Shown here: piece by piece, positions 25,753 through 31,962 of the stretch
Position numbering within the stretch: the first letter of the stretch is position 1
Layout: each line of letters opens with the position of its first letter
Virus record (IMG/VR): IMGVR_UViG_3300010885_021802
Location: 1-42,643 of that record
Direction: 5' to 3' (one strand)
DNA length: 42,643 nucleotides
From: a virus
Program-made: the position numbers and the translations under genes
The notes under the pieces: generated by a model
Database searches by the model: none
The model's input: the letters and a program-made list of their open reading frames with translations, nothing else
What the model was told of the DNA's origin: nothing

Positions 25753-25768
25753 GTTAGTAGGCACTAAC
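25753..25768. promoter_or_regulatory. Operator-like palindrome 2 (GTTAGT-AGGC-ACTAAC)
   Basis: This is a perfect 6-4-6 inverted repeat and the best copy of the set, 85 bp upstream of the small terminase start. The other sites differ from it mainly in the centre and at one or two arm positions. Confidence 0.7.
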
Positions 25769-25839
25769 TTGGGAATCTGGAAAATGTGGGCGGGGAGATA
25801 AAGAGGGTGGTACTGCAATCAGACCGGGGGTGGACTTGG

Positions 25840-25855
25840 GTTAGTGTGCGCTCAC
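25840..25855. promoter_or_regulatory. Operator-like palindrome 3 (GTTAGT-GTGC-GCTCAC), array member
   Basis: The left arm is perfect, and the right arm matches 4 of 6. It starts exactly 23 bp before palindrome 4, forming the first member of a three-site array. Confidence 0.5.
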
Positions 25856-25862
25856 TGACGGG

Positions 25863-25878
25863 GTGGGTACTCACTCAC
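25863..25878. promoter_or_regulatory. Operator-like palindrome 4 (GTGGGT-ACTC-ACTCAC), array member
   Basis: This middle member of the array fits GTnnGT-N4-ACTnAC and is also part of a wider near-perfect inverted repeat (GGTGGGT/ACTCACC). It lies 23 bp from both neighbours. Confidence 0.5.
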
Positions 25879-25885
25879 CTACCCA

Positions 25886-25901
25886 GTTAGCGCTCACTAA
25901 C
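25886..25901. promoter_or_regulatory. Operator-like palindrome 5 (GTTAGC-GCTC-ACTAAC), array member
   Basis: The right arm is perfect and the left arm matches 5 of 6. It is the third member of the 23-bp-spaced array, placing all three sites on nearly the same face of the helix (about 2.2 turns apart). Confidence 0.6.
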
Positions 25902-25963
25902 ATGGTCAATGGTGCAGCGCATCGTGTGGCGTAGGGGGCATATATGTTGCAAGGCACAAGTAT

Positions 25964-25992
25964 TTGACATAATGGCTATTCTAACATAAGCG
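25964..25992 (+). promoter_or_regulatory. Weak sigma70-like promoter candidate
   Basis: A perfect TTGACA at 25964-25969 is followed by TAACAT and ATAAGC at sub-optimal spacing; no good -10 lies at 16-18 bp. It could serve block B if helped by an activator, but the match may be chance. Confidence 0.25.
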
Positions 25993-26024
25993 TTGATTAT
26001 AAAGGGAATTCTGCCCTCTGATAC

Positions 26025-26040
26025 GTCAGCGACCACTAAC
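26025..26040. promoter_or_regulatory. Operator-like palindrome 6 (GTCAGC-GACC-ACTAAC)
   Basis: The right arm is perfect, and the left arm matches 4 of 6 with the same GTCAGC variant seen at 26951. It lies downstream of the weak TTGACA element. Confidence 0.5.
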
Positions 26041-26318
26041 GTGCGGGAATGCAACACTGGCGCGTCGATCCGCAGCTACCGGCCCGACTACGCCAAACCT
26101 GGAACATTGCCAGCCGATCCGCTTTCCGCTCGACATGCCGGAATGCTCGCCAAACCGCGTCAAAGGCGCCCAGCAAGGCAAACAGACTCCCGCGCATACC
26201 TGTATCCCGATTGCCCGACTAATCCCTTGCAAGCGCCGTTAAACCTGTTTGAGAATGACTCGCATCGCCATGTTGCGGCGCAATAGCCAAAGACTATGCA
26301 AACTATGTGGCTTTCCGC

Positions 26319-26397
26319 TCTAGTGTCAGGGGGGGGGGAAGTAGAGGGAAAACGGTAGTAAATATAGGCTTAATCAAAAAGTACTTGTGACACTAGA
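26319..26397. repeat. 10-bp inverted repeat enclosing a 10-base G tract
   Basis: TCTAGTGTCA (26319-26328) and TGACACTAGA (26388-26397) are perfect inverted copies 59 bp apart. The left copy is followed at once by ten G residues (26329-26338). The right copy is followed by GAAGAA/TTCTTC (26396-26418). The arrangement could be a protein-binding structure, an origin element or a recombination site; homopolymer length here may be wrong in the assembly. Confidence 0.6.
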
Positions 26398-26512
26398 AGA
26401 ACGGGTGACAGATTCTTCAGAGTCCGATGCGCGTTTTATTAGTCAATTTTCACATAGTCCGCAAATTGAATTGCTAATTGATGTGGTGTTAGAGCGAAAA
26501 AAACCGTATTGA
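26387..26512 (+). CDS. Possible 41-residue ORF in the control region
   Basis: A GTG-started frame reads VTLEERVTDSSESDARFISQ and ends VVLERKKPY-stop, with a composition like a real soluble helical protein. There is no ribosome-binding site before the GTG, and its first bases lie within the inverted repeat. It may be a gene remnant or chance. Confidence 0.2.
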   Translation: MTLEERVTDSSESDARFISQFSHSPQIELLIDVVLERKKPY

Positions 26513-26629
26513 ATGTGTCATGGTTTCATGTTGCGGGTGTTTCAGGGTAGTGATAACCTTGTGGTGTTTGTGTGGTGTATCTGTCGTGGTTTAACGGTGG
26601 TTTTTTTGACTATCTTAAGGAGTCTAAAA

Positions 26630-26950
26630 ATGAGCGAAAAGAATCGCAATCGTATTATCAGTGTTCGGGTTAGTCCTGGCGAAGTTGAGGCGATCAGGGT
26701 AAAGGCTGGCGAGTTTGCTTTAACTCCGGCTGTCTGGCTCAGGATGATTGCATTGCAGGCCGCGATTGTTCCCGTTGCGCCAGTAGCGGAAAAGCCTAAG
26801 ACTGAAGCGCAACTAAAAAAGGAAGCGGATCAACTTGTGGCTGAGGCGGACTATGCAGATCGCAAGGCTAAATCTGACGCGTGGCTAGCTAGCAGAGAGA
26901 AAGAGAAAGCTGACAAGGAAGCTGCAAGGCTAGAGGGTATGCGTAGATAG
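26630..26950 (+). CDS. Ribbon-helix-helix (MobC-like) DNA-binding protein
   Basis: The start at 26630 is chosen for its AAGGAG; the longer frame from 26513 has a hydrophobic, unlikely N-terminus. In the 106-residue product, residues 5-40 (NRIISVRVSPGEVEAIRVKAGEFALTPAVWLRMIAL) follow the strand-helix-helix pattern of MobC/Arc-type DNA-binding proteins. A charged coiled-coil tail rich in K, E and A follows. It is the first gene of block B, downstream of the palindrome array, and palindrome 7 begins right after its stop, so it is a fair candidate for the protein that binds the array and controls its own expression (inference). Confidence 0.65.
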   Translation: MSEKNRNRIISVRVSPGEVEAIRVKAGEFALTPAVWLRMIALQAAIVPVAPVAEKPKTEAQLKKEADQLVAEADYADRKAKSDAWLASREKEKADKEAARLEGMRR

Positions 26951-26966
26951 GTCAGCAAGCACTAAC
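26951..26966. promoter_or_regulatory. Operator-like palindrome 7 (GTCAGC-AAGC-ACTAAC)
   Basis: This member of the GTTAGT-N4-ACTAAC family has a perfect right arm. It begins at the base after the stop of the ribbon-helix-helix gene and leads into a second, different inverted repeat. Confidence 0.55.
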
Positions 26967-26976
26967 TTCAACTAGC

Positions 26977-27021
26977 AATGTGACGCAATTTGCGGCACTA
27001 AGTGACGTACAGCGTCACATT
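26977..27021. promoter_or_regulatory. Nested inverted repeat of TGTGACGC
   Basis: AATGTGACGC (26977-26986) and GCGTCACATT (27012-27021) are perfect inverted copies. Inside them GTGACG (27002) pairs again with CGTCAC (27013). Three copies of GTGACG in 45 bp suggest binding by a second regulator in the 186-bp gap before the next gene. Confidence 0.5.
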
Positions 27022-27136
27022 AGGGAATAATGGCTTTTGATTGGTAATTGATTTAATTAGGTATTTTATTTAATGCTACTTGGCATGCTATTGGCTTATA
27101 TGTAGGCAGCGGTTTAACTATTTGAAGGGAATAAAA

Positions 27137-27352
27137 ATGAGCAAGTCGCAATTTTGGCAAGACGGCTATCAGGATGCAAAAGCCGGTTTTGAATGTTCCC
27201 CGCCTGATTCGCGCACGCGGGATGATGGCGAAACAACGGACGTTTATGTGCAGGAATATTGCGAGGGATACCACGCCGGTTTCGATTACGAGGCGAATCT
27301 TCCCGCACCGGCTGGCACTAATGACGCGAATTTCGATCAGTTTTATTGCTAA
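27137..27352 (+). CDS. Small acidic early-type protein, unknown
   Basis: A 71-residue protein (MSKSQFWQDGYQDAKAGFEC) with aromatic and acidic residues; the spacing YQDA...YVQEYCEGYHAG looks like a small helical domain. The start is the ATG after GAAGGGAATAAAA. It is followed 19 bp later by the next block B gene, whose leader carries the same AACGAGGGGA motif as later genes. No family is recognised. Confidence 0.5.
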   Translation: MSKSQFWQDGYQDAKAGFECSPPDSRTRDDGETTDVYVQEYCEGYHAGFDYEANLPAPAGTNDANFDQFYC

Positions 27353-27371
27353 CCAACGAGGGGAGAGACAA

Positions 27372-27515
27372 ATGAATAAGCCAGTCCGAATTTATGTTCG
27401 CTTTGCGAGCGGGAAAACAAGAATGTGGGAAACCGGGTATGCGGCGATTGCGAAATACCGCGCCCTCGGGCAGCTCATCGGCGCATGGTCAACGAGCACG
27501 GGAAAAGCGTTTTAA
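27372..27515 (+). CDS. Very small basic protein, unknown
   Basis: A 47-residue basic protein (MNKPVRIYVRFASGKTRMWE) with a beta-hairpin-like start and a helical end (AAIAKYRALGQLIGAW). The ATG follows the leader motif AACGAGGGGA seen before other block B genes. No family is recognised. Confidence 0.45.
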   Translation: MNKPVRIYVRFASGKTRMWETGYAAIAKYRALGQLIGAWSTSTGKAF

Positions 27516-27543
27516 ACACCAATTACTAACGAGGGGATCGACA

Positions 27544-27747
27544 ATGACCGGCAATAAAAATTACTGTGTACGTCACGAGTTTTCGGAGTCTGCGATTTAC
27601 CGCGATGCTTTGGGTATGTCCGCGCCTTTGCTGGCATTCGCTGATACCGGATATTGCATTGATGCGCCGGACACGATGCCGAACGGATGCCATGCTGCGC
27701 GTAGCTGCGATTCTGTGGCGTTTCGCGGGGATGATGGTAATTACTAG
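27544..27747 (+). CDS. Small cysteine-containing protein, unknown
   Basis: A 67-residue protein (MTGNKNYCVRHEFSESAIYR) with four cysteines spread along the chain and an acidic end. The leader repeats AACGAGGGGA. The cysteines may bind a metal, but their spacing is not a known finger. No family is recognised. Confidence 0.45.
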   Translation: MTGNKNYCVRHEFSESAIYRDALGMSAPLLAFADTGYCIDAPDTMPNGCHAARSCDSVAFRGDDGNY

Positions 27748-27758
27748 CGCCTAGCCCT

Positions 27759-27799
27759 AATGCCCCTTAGCAATAGGGGGCATTGTGGCAATAGTGCCA
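27759..27799 (+). promoter_or_regulatory. Two adjacent stem-loops between small genes
   Basis: AATGCCCC(T) at 27759-27767 pairs with AGGGGGCATT at 27775-27784 (8 bp plus one bulge). TGGCA-ATAG-TGCCA follows at 27786-27799. There is no U tract after either, so this is more likely an RNA-processing or stability element than a complete terminator. Confidence 0.4.
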
Positions 27800-27820
27800 A
27801 ATCAGACAGGGGAATAGATA

Positions 27821-28084
27821 ATGGACACAGTAGCAAAGCATCAAATGGCGGTAGCGCGTAAAACGCTGGCAATGAGTGTTGCCGGGACGTCGATCATGGG
27901 CGGCATGACATATGCCGAAGCTTACAAGCACGTTTTTAAGACTGATCTTGCCGAACGCTTGACCGGCCTTGTTGCGGAATATGGCGATGCCGCTGGCAAG
28001 CGTTTCGAGGATGGCGGCATATCCTGGGAGCTTGGGCGTTATGGTCATGTCCCCGCGCAATTGCTGGCTGAAATAACCGCTTGA
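27821..28084 (+). CDS. Small helical protein, unknown
   Basis: An 87-residue protein (MDTVAKHQMAVARKTLAMSV) of mostly helical appearance, with TYAEAYKHVFKTDL and a final WELGRYGHVPAQLLAEI. It is preceded by CAGGGGAATAGATA and followed directly by the strong promoter whose -35 box overlaps its stop codon. Function is unknown. Confidence 0.5.
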   Translation: MDTVAKHQMAVARKTLAMSVAGTSIMGGMTYAEAYKHVFKTDLAERLTGLVAEYGDAAGKRFEDGGISWELGRYGHVPAQLLAEITA

Positions 28085-28108
28085 CTTGCCAATTGGCAGG
28101 AATATAAT
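28081..28108 (+). promoter_or_regulatory. Strong sigma70 promoter with palindromic operator in the spacer
   Basis: TTGACT (28081-28086) and a perfect TATAAT (28103-28108) are 16 bp apart. The spacer begins with the perfect 12-bp palindrome TGCCAATTGGCA (28087-28098). The -35 overlaps the stop of the upstream gene, and the first downstream start is at 28167. This is the best promoter match I found in the window, and the palindrome would block polymerase if bound by a repressor. Confidence 0.75.
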
Positions 28109-28166
28109 AGCTACAGATACACGGGCAACGGCGACCGATACCGCCGGTTATACAGGGGATTTAAAA

Positions 28167-28412
28167 ATGAAACTGACTAACTTGGGTAGCAACAAAACGC
28201 AGATCGAATTCTCGGACGGTCTGATTGTGTTTTTCTCGTATAACACGCCGGTAGCTGCGAATCTGGCGCAAGGCGGTTTTGTCAAGACTGATAAAAAATG
28301 GTCTATGACAACGAGCAAGCACATTAACCAATGGCTTGATGGCGCTAAGGCTGCGACTGTGCCGCAAGCTGATCTTTACTTGATGGCTAACGGCTGCGAG
28401 GTGACAGCATGA
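28167..28412 (+). CDS. Small protein downstream of the 28.1 kb promoter, unknown
   Basis: An 81-residue protein (MKLTNLGSNKTQIEFSDGLI) whose first half alternates strands (IEFSDGLIVFFSYNTPVAA) and whose second half is helical (SKHINQWLDGAKA). The ATG follows ACAGGGGATTTAAAA. Its stop overlaps the next start (ATGA). It resembles small phage proteins with a beta N-terminus, but I cannot name the family. Confidence 0.55.
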   Translation: MKLTNLGSNKTQIEFSDGLIVFFSYNTPVAANLAQGGFVKTDKKWSMTTSKHINQWLDGAKAATVPQADLYLMANGCEVTA

Positions 28413-28723
28413 GCGATAACACATATAACGGCTGGACAAACCGCGCCACATGGCTTGTCAATGTCTGGTTTAACCCTGAAAGCCGCGAGGACTTGGCAAT
28501 GGCGCGGGAAACGCTTGAAAGCGCCATAGAAGAATTACCAGACTTTCTCAAAGACTTCGTTGATACCGATATTAACTGGAGCGAGTTAGAAGCGCATTTT
28601 GACGAGGACGAGAGCGACGAGGACGAGGACACGGAAGAAGCGATTGAAGAAGCCGGAATTCTCGCCGCCGAAGTTGAGTCAGCGATAAATGCCGCTGATG
28701 CCGCTGATGGTGAGCAAGCATGA
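28409..28723 (+). CDS. NGWTNRATW-type small protein with acidic tail
   Basis: The 104-residue protein begins MSDNTYNGWTNRATWLVNVW, a motif conserved in a phage and plasmid family that I recall as DUF7249 (from memory, activity unknown). The second half is extremely acidic (DEDESDEDEDTEEAIEEAG). The acidic tail could mimic DNA, as some anti-restriction proteins do, but that is speculation. It overlaps both neighbours by 4 bases (ATGA), so the three genes are translated together. Confidence 0.6.
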   Translation: MSDNTYNGWTNRATWLVNVWFNPESREDLAMARETLESAIEELPDFLKDFVDTDINWSELEAHFDEDESDEDEDTEEAIEEAGILAAEVESAINAADAADGEQA

Positions 28724-28950
28724 GCGCCGCCAAGCATACGCCGGGGCCGCTTGTCCGCTGGAAGGGTTTTGATGCGAATGGTTATGTGGTCAACGAAAGC
28801 ACAGGAAGCGCGGCAAGCGTTCGCAGTAGCGCCCCTGATCTGCTCGCCGCGCTTGAGGCGATAACCAATGCGTGCGAGGACAACGACCAATGGCCGACAT
28901 TCACAGAGCAAGCCCGCGCCGCAATCGCACGCGCTAGGGGGCAATCGTGA
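28720..28950 (+). CDS. Common phage small protein (HTPGPL / APDLLAALE type)
   Basis: The 76-residue protein starts MSAAKHTPGPLVRWKGFDAN and contains SSAPDLLAALEAI followed by a helical end (TEQARAAIARARG). This arrangement is widespread in phages and prophages of Proteobacteria, usually among early small genes. No biochemical role is known to me. Its stop overlaps the GTG start of the next gene. Confidence 0.65.
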   Translation: MSAAKHTPGPLVRWKGFDANGYVVNESTGSAASVRSSAPDLLAALEAITNACEDNDQWPTFTEQARAAIARARGQS

Positions 28951-29117
28951 TAACGCATAGTTGGTTTATCTGCAACAAGCGCACAAAGGCGGTTATTTTT
29001 GAAACATGGAACGCCGAAATTGTGAGCCAACTTAACACGGATAAATATGTCGCCGTTCCATCGCATGAATATCTGGCGGGAATAAGCGCAAAAGAAAAGG
29101 CTAAATCATGCGCCTAA
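28947..29117 (+). CDS. Very small protein, unknown (GTG start)
   Basis: A 56-residue reading frame (VITHSWFICNKRTKAVIFET) starts at a GTG that overlaps the preceding stop, behind AGGGGGC. It ends in TAA at 29115-29117, overlapping the next start. The frame has natural composition and fills the gap exactly, so it is probably real. Function is unknown. Confidence 0.5.
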   Translation: MITHSWFICNKRTKAVIFETWNAEIVSQLNTDKYVAVPSHEYLAGISAKEKAKSCA

Positions 29118-29272
29118 TATCGAATGCCTATTTCCTGGCGCAGATCAAGGGAATGTCAGCCGGAATGCGCTACCTGTTCCGCGTATCAAATGCCGATCTG
29201 ATAGTCATGCGCGTTTTCGGCGCTATCGGTATAGGGTGCATTGTCGCGGATTTAATTCGGATTTTTAACTGA
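29108..29272 (+). CDS. Very small membrane protein candidate, unknown
   Basis: A 54-residue frame (MRLISNAYFLAQIKGMSAGM) with a C-terminal hydrophobic segment, IVMRVFGAIGIGCIVADLIRIF, long enough to span a membrane. It overlaps the preceding gene by 10 bp and is followed by the AACTGAGGGGATGAT leader of the next gene. Confidence 0.45.
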   Translation: MRLISNAYFLAQIKGMSAGMRYLFRVSNADLIVMRVFGAIGIGCIVADLIRIFN

Positions 29273-29281
29273 GGGGATGAT

Positions 29282-29473
29282 ATGCGAGTAGACCATAAAG
29301 AATACTGCCCGACACTTGCGCCGCAAGGCTGGCAATATACCGGCTTTGATAGCGGCTTTTACCTGTTCCAAACCGGCGATTATGAAAAAGGCTTTAAAGA
29401 AATGCGCGTTATTGACTGCGACCTAACAGCCAAAAATATCGCGCTAATGGCAAAAATGGGGGTTACAAGATGA
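29282..29473 (+). CDS. Small acidic protein, unknown
   Basis: A 63-residue protein (MRVDHKEYCPTLAPQGWQYT) rich in Tyr, Phe and Gly in its middle (GFDSGFYLFQTGDYEKGF) with a helical end. The ATG follows GAGGGGATGAT. Its end overlaps the start of the HTH gene. No family is recognised. Confidence 0.5.
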   Translation: MRVDHKEYCPTLAPQGWQYTGFDSGFYLFQTGDYEKGFKEMRVIDCDLTAKNIALMAKMGVTR

Positions 29474-29661
29474 ATCAGATAAGCGTAACCCAATGCGCCG
29501 CCCTGCTAGGCCGAAGTCGCCAGCATATATTGGCAATGTGCAACGCTGGAAGGCTACAGGCGGTCAAGATCGGCGCGACTTGGGCTATCAGTGCGCCGCC
29601 CGTTATCAAGGCGGCAGAGCGCGGCAGGGGAAGGCCACGGAAGCAAGCGGTATCAAAGTAA
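29470..29661 (+). CDS. Small HTH (excisionase/MerR-like) protein with AT-hook-like tail
   Basis: The 63-residue protein has an N-terminal HTH of the excisionase/helix_turn_helix_17 type: ISVTQCAALLGRSRQHILAMCNAGRLQAVKIGATWAI, ending with the W typical of these winged domains. The C-terminal GRGRPRKQ is an AT-hook-like motif for the minor groove. It would bind DNA as a regulator or architectural factor. No integrase is present, so a regulatory role is more likely than excision. Confidence 0.7.
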   Translation: MNQISVTQCAALLGRSRQHILAMCNAGRLQAVKIGATWAISAPPVIKAAERGRGRPRKQAVSK

Positions 29662-29687
29662 CTTAACTTTTTACAGGGGAATTGAAA

Positions 29688-29909
29688 ATGAGCACCAACA
29701 AGGTTATTGATGGTCTGCTGATTGAGTGCAAGCGCAAAAGCGCAACGATTGACGAATTACGCGCCGCGCTTTCCGATGTTATGCAGTTTTGCGTTACTCC
29801 GAACGGAATGCCCGACAAAGACAAGGGGCGCACTCCAGCACAACAGGCGGCATACGACAACGCAAGAACATTGCTCAAAAAACTGGATTATTTGGTGCTC
29901 CCCAAATAA
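29688..29909 (+). CDS. Small helical protein, unknown; last gene of block B
   Basis: A 73-residue helical protein (MSTNKVIDGLLIECKRKSAT) with VIDGLLIECKRKSATIDELRAALSDVM as its first half and QQAAYDNARTLLKKLDYL as its second. It follows an ACAGGGGAATTGAAA leader. Its stop is one base from the convergent stop of the DUF3987 gene, so the two blocks meet without room for a terminator. Confidence 0.5.
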   Translation: MSTNKVIDGLLIECKRKSATIDELRAALSDVMQFCVTPNGMPDKDKGRTPAQQAAYDNARTLLKKLDYLVLPK

Positions 29910-29910
29910 C

Positions 29911-31668
29911 CTATTCCTTCGCCTTAATAGCCGCCCTGCGTTCCATTTCAGCCGCCCGAAAAGCCGCACGCCGATCCCTCTCGGCTGCGGCTTGCTTTAC
30001 GAATTTAGTATGCACAGCCGGATTAACGTGCCAGTGCAGCCAAACCTTATCAATGCCCTGTTTCGCGGTATTGTCGCGCACGATCCATCCGGCATTCTCT
30101 AGGGTGGCATACGCGCTTTGCTGCTCTGCGGGTTTAAGGGCTTTCCACGCCTTAAAATAAGGCTCTGTAACGTGCTTTGTATGGGATAGCTGCGTCACGC
30201 CATGCGCCAGAATGTGACCGGCTATCTTTTGCGCGAATGTGTCGCCGCCAGCATTCCCCATAGTTTCGAGCCAAAATTCTTCAACGTGCGAGTATTGCCA
30301 CGTTAGGAAATTTGCGACTTTCTCGGCGGTGGCTAGGTCTATCTTTTCGTGCAAGTTTGGGTGCTGACCATTGACAGCCAGCCCGACAAGGTGAAACAAC
30401 AGGCACAGGCGGGGAAATGCCGCTTCCCATTTCCTGATGTGCGCCGCCATAGCGTCCGGCAAACCGTCAGCTTTGGCCAGTGCGTTAGCCGTTCTCATAA
30501 ACTCTAGGCGGCATTCTACGGCGTTAGGGGCGAATGGGATGCTATGCCCCGCGCTCCCCGCTGTTTGGGCGCGTAGGGTGCGTAAAACGCCTTCATACGC
30601 CTTTTTAGCGGCATAGTCGGCGGGGCGGTCTATATCGTCGCCGGATGGTCGCACCATGCAGATTAGGAAACGCTGTAAAAGCCCGTCCTCCTGCAATTCG
30701 GACATGGCGCTGCGTAGGGATGATGGCGTTAGACAGCCGCCTAGCGCGGCACTCCAATTGCGGATTGTGACAAAATGCCCGACACGGCCTATTTTTTTAG
30801 TGCCGCCGTTATGCAATTCCAGCATATTGTATCTATCGCCGCCGCCTTTTGCGCTGTAGCGGTCTAGGTCTTTTATCGTACCGGCGAATTCATCACGGTA
30901 TATCCCTATGCCGCGTATCGAATCTTTTAAGGCGGGGCGCAGCGATTCCATTGTGAAATCGTTTAACAGGATATGTTCCTGTATCGGCTTTTCCTTGCTG
31001 CGCTCTGGTCTGCTGCCGCCCGATTTAACAGCCTTTTCGCGCTCCACTTGATACTGATCCTCTACAAACTGGTATTTCTCCGAATCAATAATATATTGCG
31101 CTGTCAATTCCGCATCAATTTCCTGTGCTGCGCGGAGTGCTGATTCAAATAGCCAAGTTTTCTTGGTCGCACTCGGCCCGACAGCTAACGCCCATATCCG
31201 CGCCCGTTCTTTCCAGTTCAAATCTTGGATTTTCGGCGTAGTGTAAAAGCCGTCATCAGCACACGCTGAACACGCTAGGATTTGCCCCATGACTACCGCG
31301 CCAGGGTCGCCGCCCATGCGCTCGGCTGTATCGGCGGCGAAGTCGCCAAGCGCGGGAGGGAGCCATTCAACCTGAAACGGCAAGCCCTGATAAATCTTGC
31401 TCGTAAGGTCTAGCGGGTCTGCCCATAGGTGCTGCGCTAGTTGCTTTACGAATGGGATTTTTCCCGGTATCGGCTCGTCAAACGGTTCAGGGATATATTG
31501 TGACTCTGCGGAATGGTCAAAGTCAGGAAAAGGCGGCTCCGGCAAGTCGGGGGGAATGCACGACGACAGAGGGGAGCCATCGCGTGCGTCCGAAGTGCCG
31601 GAGCCATTGTCGAGTGTATCAGGCTTGTCGGGCCAGTTGTCGGGGAAGTCGGTTAGAACGGCGCTCAT
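29911..31668 (-). CDS. DUF3987-type P-loop ATPase, replication helicase/primase candidate
   Basis: The 585-residue protein has a proline- and aspartate-rich start (1-70), a DUF3987-like N-terminal part (LPPALGDFAADTAERMGGDPGAV), a Walker A-like GPSATKKT at 164-171 and a Walker B-like IGIYRDE at 254-260. The family signature continues GTIKDLDRY...DRYNMLELHNGG. The C-terminal wing-like part (TLENAGWIVRDNTAKQG) ends in a basic helix. DUF3987 proteins are RecA-like ATPases found where phages keep helicase or primase genes. No polymerase gene is present, so replication probably depends on the host enzymes with this protein as recruiter or helicase. Confidence 0.7.
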   Translation of the reverse strand: MSAVLTDFPDNWPDKPDTLDNGSGTSDARDGSPLSSCIPPDLPEPPFPDFDHSAESQYIPEPFDEPIPGKIPFVKQLAQHLWADPLDLTSKIYQGLPFQVEWLPPALGDFAADTAERMGGDPGAVVMGQILACSACADDGFYTTPKIQDLNWKERARIWALAVGPSATKKTWLFESALRAAQEIDAELTAQYIIDSEKYQFVEDQYQVEREKAVKSGGSRPERSKEKPIQEHILLNDFTMESLRPALKDSIRGIGIYRDEFAGTIKDLDRYSAKGGGDRYNMLELHNGGTKKIGRVGHFVTIRNWSAALGGCLTPSSLRSAMSELQEDGLLQRFLICMVRPSGDDIDRPADYAAKKAYEGVLRTLRAQTAGSAGHSIPFAPNAVECRLEFMRTANALAKADGLPDAMAAHIRKWEAAFPRLCLLFHLVGLAVNGQHPNLHEKIDLATAEKVANFLTWQYSHVEEFWLETMGNAGGDTFAQKIAGHILAHGVTQLSHTKHVTEPYFKAWKALKPAEQQSAYATLENAGWIVRDNTAKQGIDKVWLHWHVNPAVHTKFVKQAAAERDRRAAFRAAEMERRAAIKAKE

Positions 31669-31943
31669 GTATTAACCGTCGCGTTAATGCTACGTCTAGC
31701 CCTGTCAAGGTCGATAAAAAAGTTAGTCATCATGGTCAGCGTGCGCGTGAGATTGCGCTGCGTTTCTGTGCCGATATTAGCCCACGGAATAGCCGCGTTA
31801 TTTAGCGACTGCTTGGCGAATATGCACCAGATTTCGCGGCTGGTTTCGTCGGATAAGCCCCATATACGTTCAGGGCCAGATTGCAATAACTCTGTCCATG
31901 TGCGACTGAGTATGTCGCTCTCACGCTGTAACGCGATGGTCAA
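31665..31943 (-). CDS. Small protein coupled to the DUF3987 gene, unknown
   Basis: A 92-residue protein with a TTG start behind an AGGGGA ribosome-binding motif. It is helical with conserved-looking aromatic residues (SGPERIWGLSDETSREIWC) and ends RARRSINATVNT. The 4-base overlap with the ATPase gene suggests the two are made together, perhaps as replication partners. Confidence 0.5.
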   Translation of the reverse strand: MTIALQRESDILSRTWTELLQSGPERIWGLSDETSREIWCIFAKQSLNNAAIPWANIGTETQRNLTRTLTMMTNFFIDLDRARRSINATVNT

Positions 31944-31962
31944 TTTTTTCCCCTGGTTACGG

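Larger units (their letters stand above)
25669..26629. other. Main control region between late block and small-gene block
   Basis: This 961-bp stretch has no convincing gene over most of its length. From left to right it holds an A+T-rich leader with two direct copies of GGAAATTTTT (25720 and 25734), palindromes of the GTTAGT-N4-ACTAAC family, a weak TTGACA element (25964-25969), a 10-base G tract inside a long inverted repeat (26319-26397), a tiny possible ORF (26387-26512), and a plus-strand G+T-rich stretch (about 26513-26610) just before the first block B gene. It separates divergent transcription units and is the best place for early and late switching and perhaps the replication origin (inference). 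Confidence 0.65.

Noticed and set aside
25993-26286. 97-residue plus-strand frame in the control region
   Set aside because: It starts at a TTG with no ribosome-binding site, has no recognisable domain and overlaps palindrome 6.
26296-26391. P-loop-like short frame VSGGGGSRGKT after the G tract
   Set aside because: With ten Gs as given, the frame ends at 26358 before the motif. An extra G is needed, the product would be only about 31 residues, and no start signal is seen.
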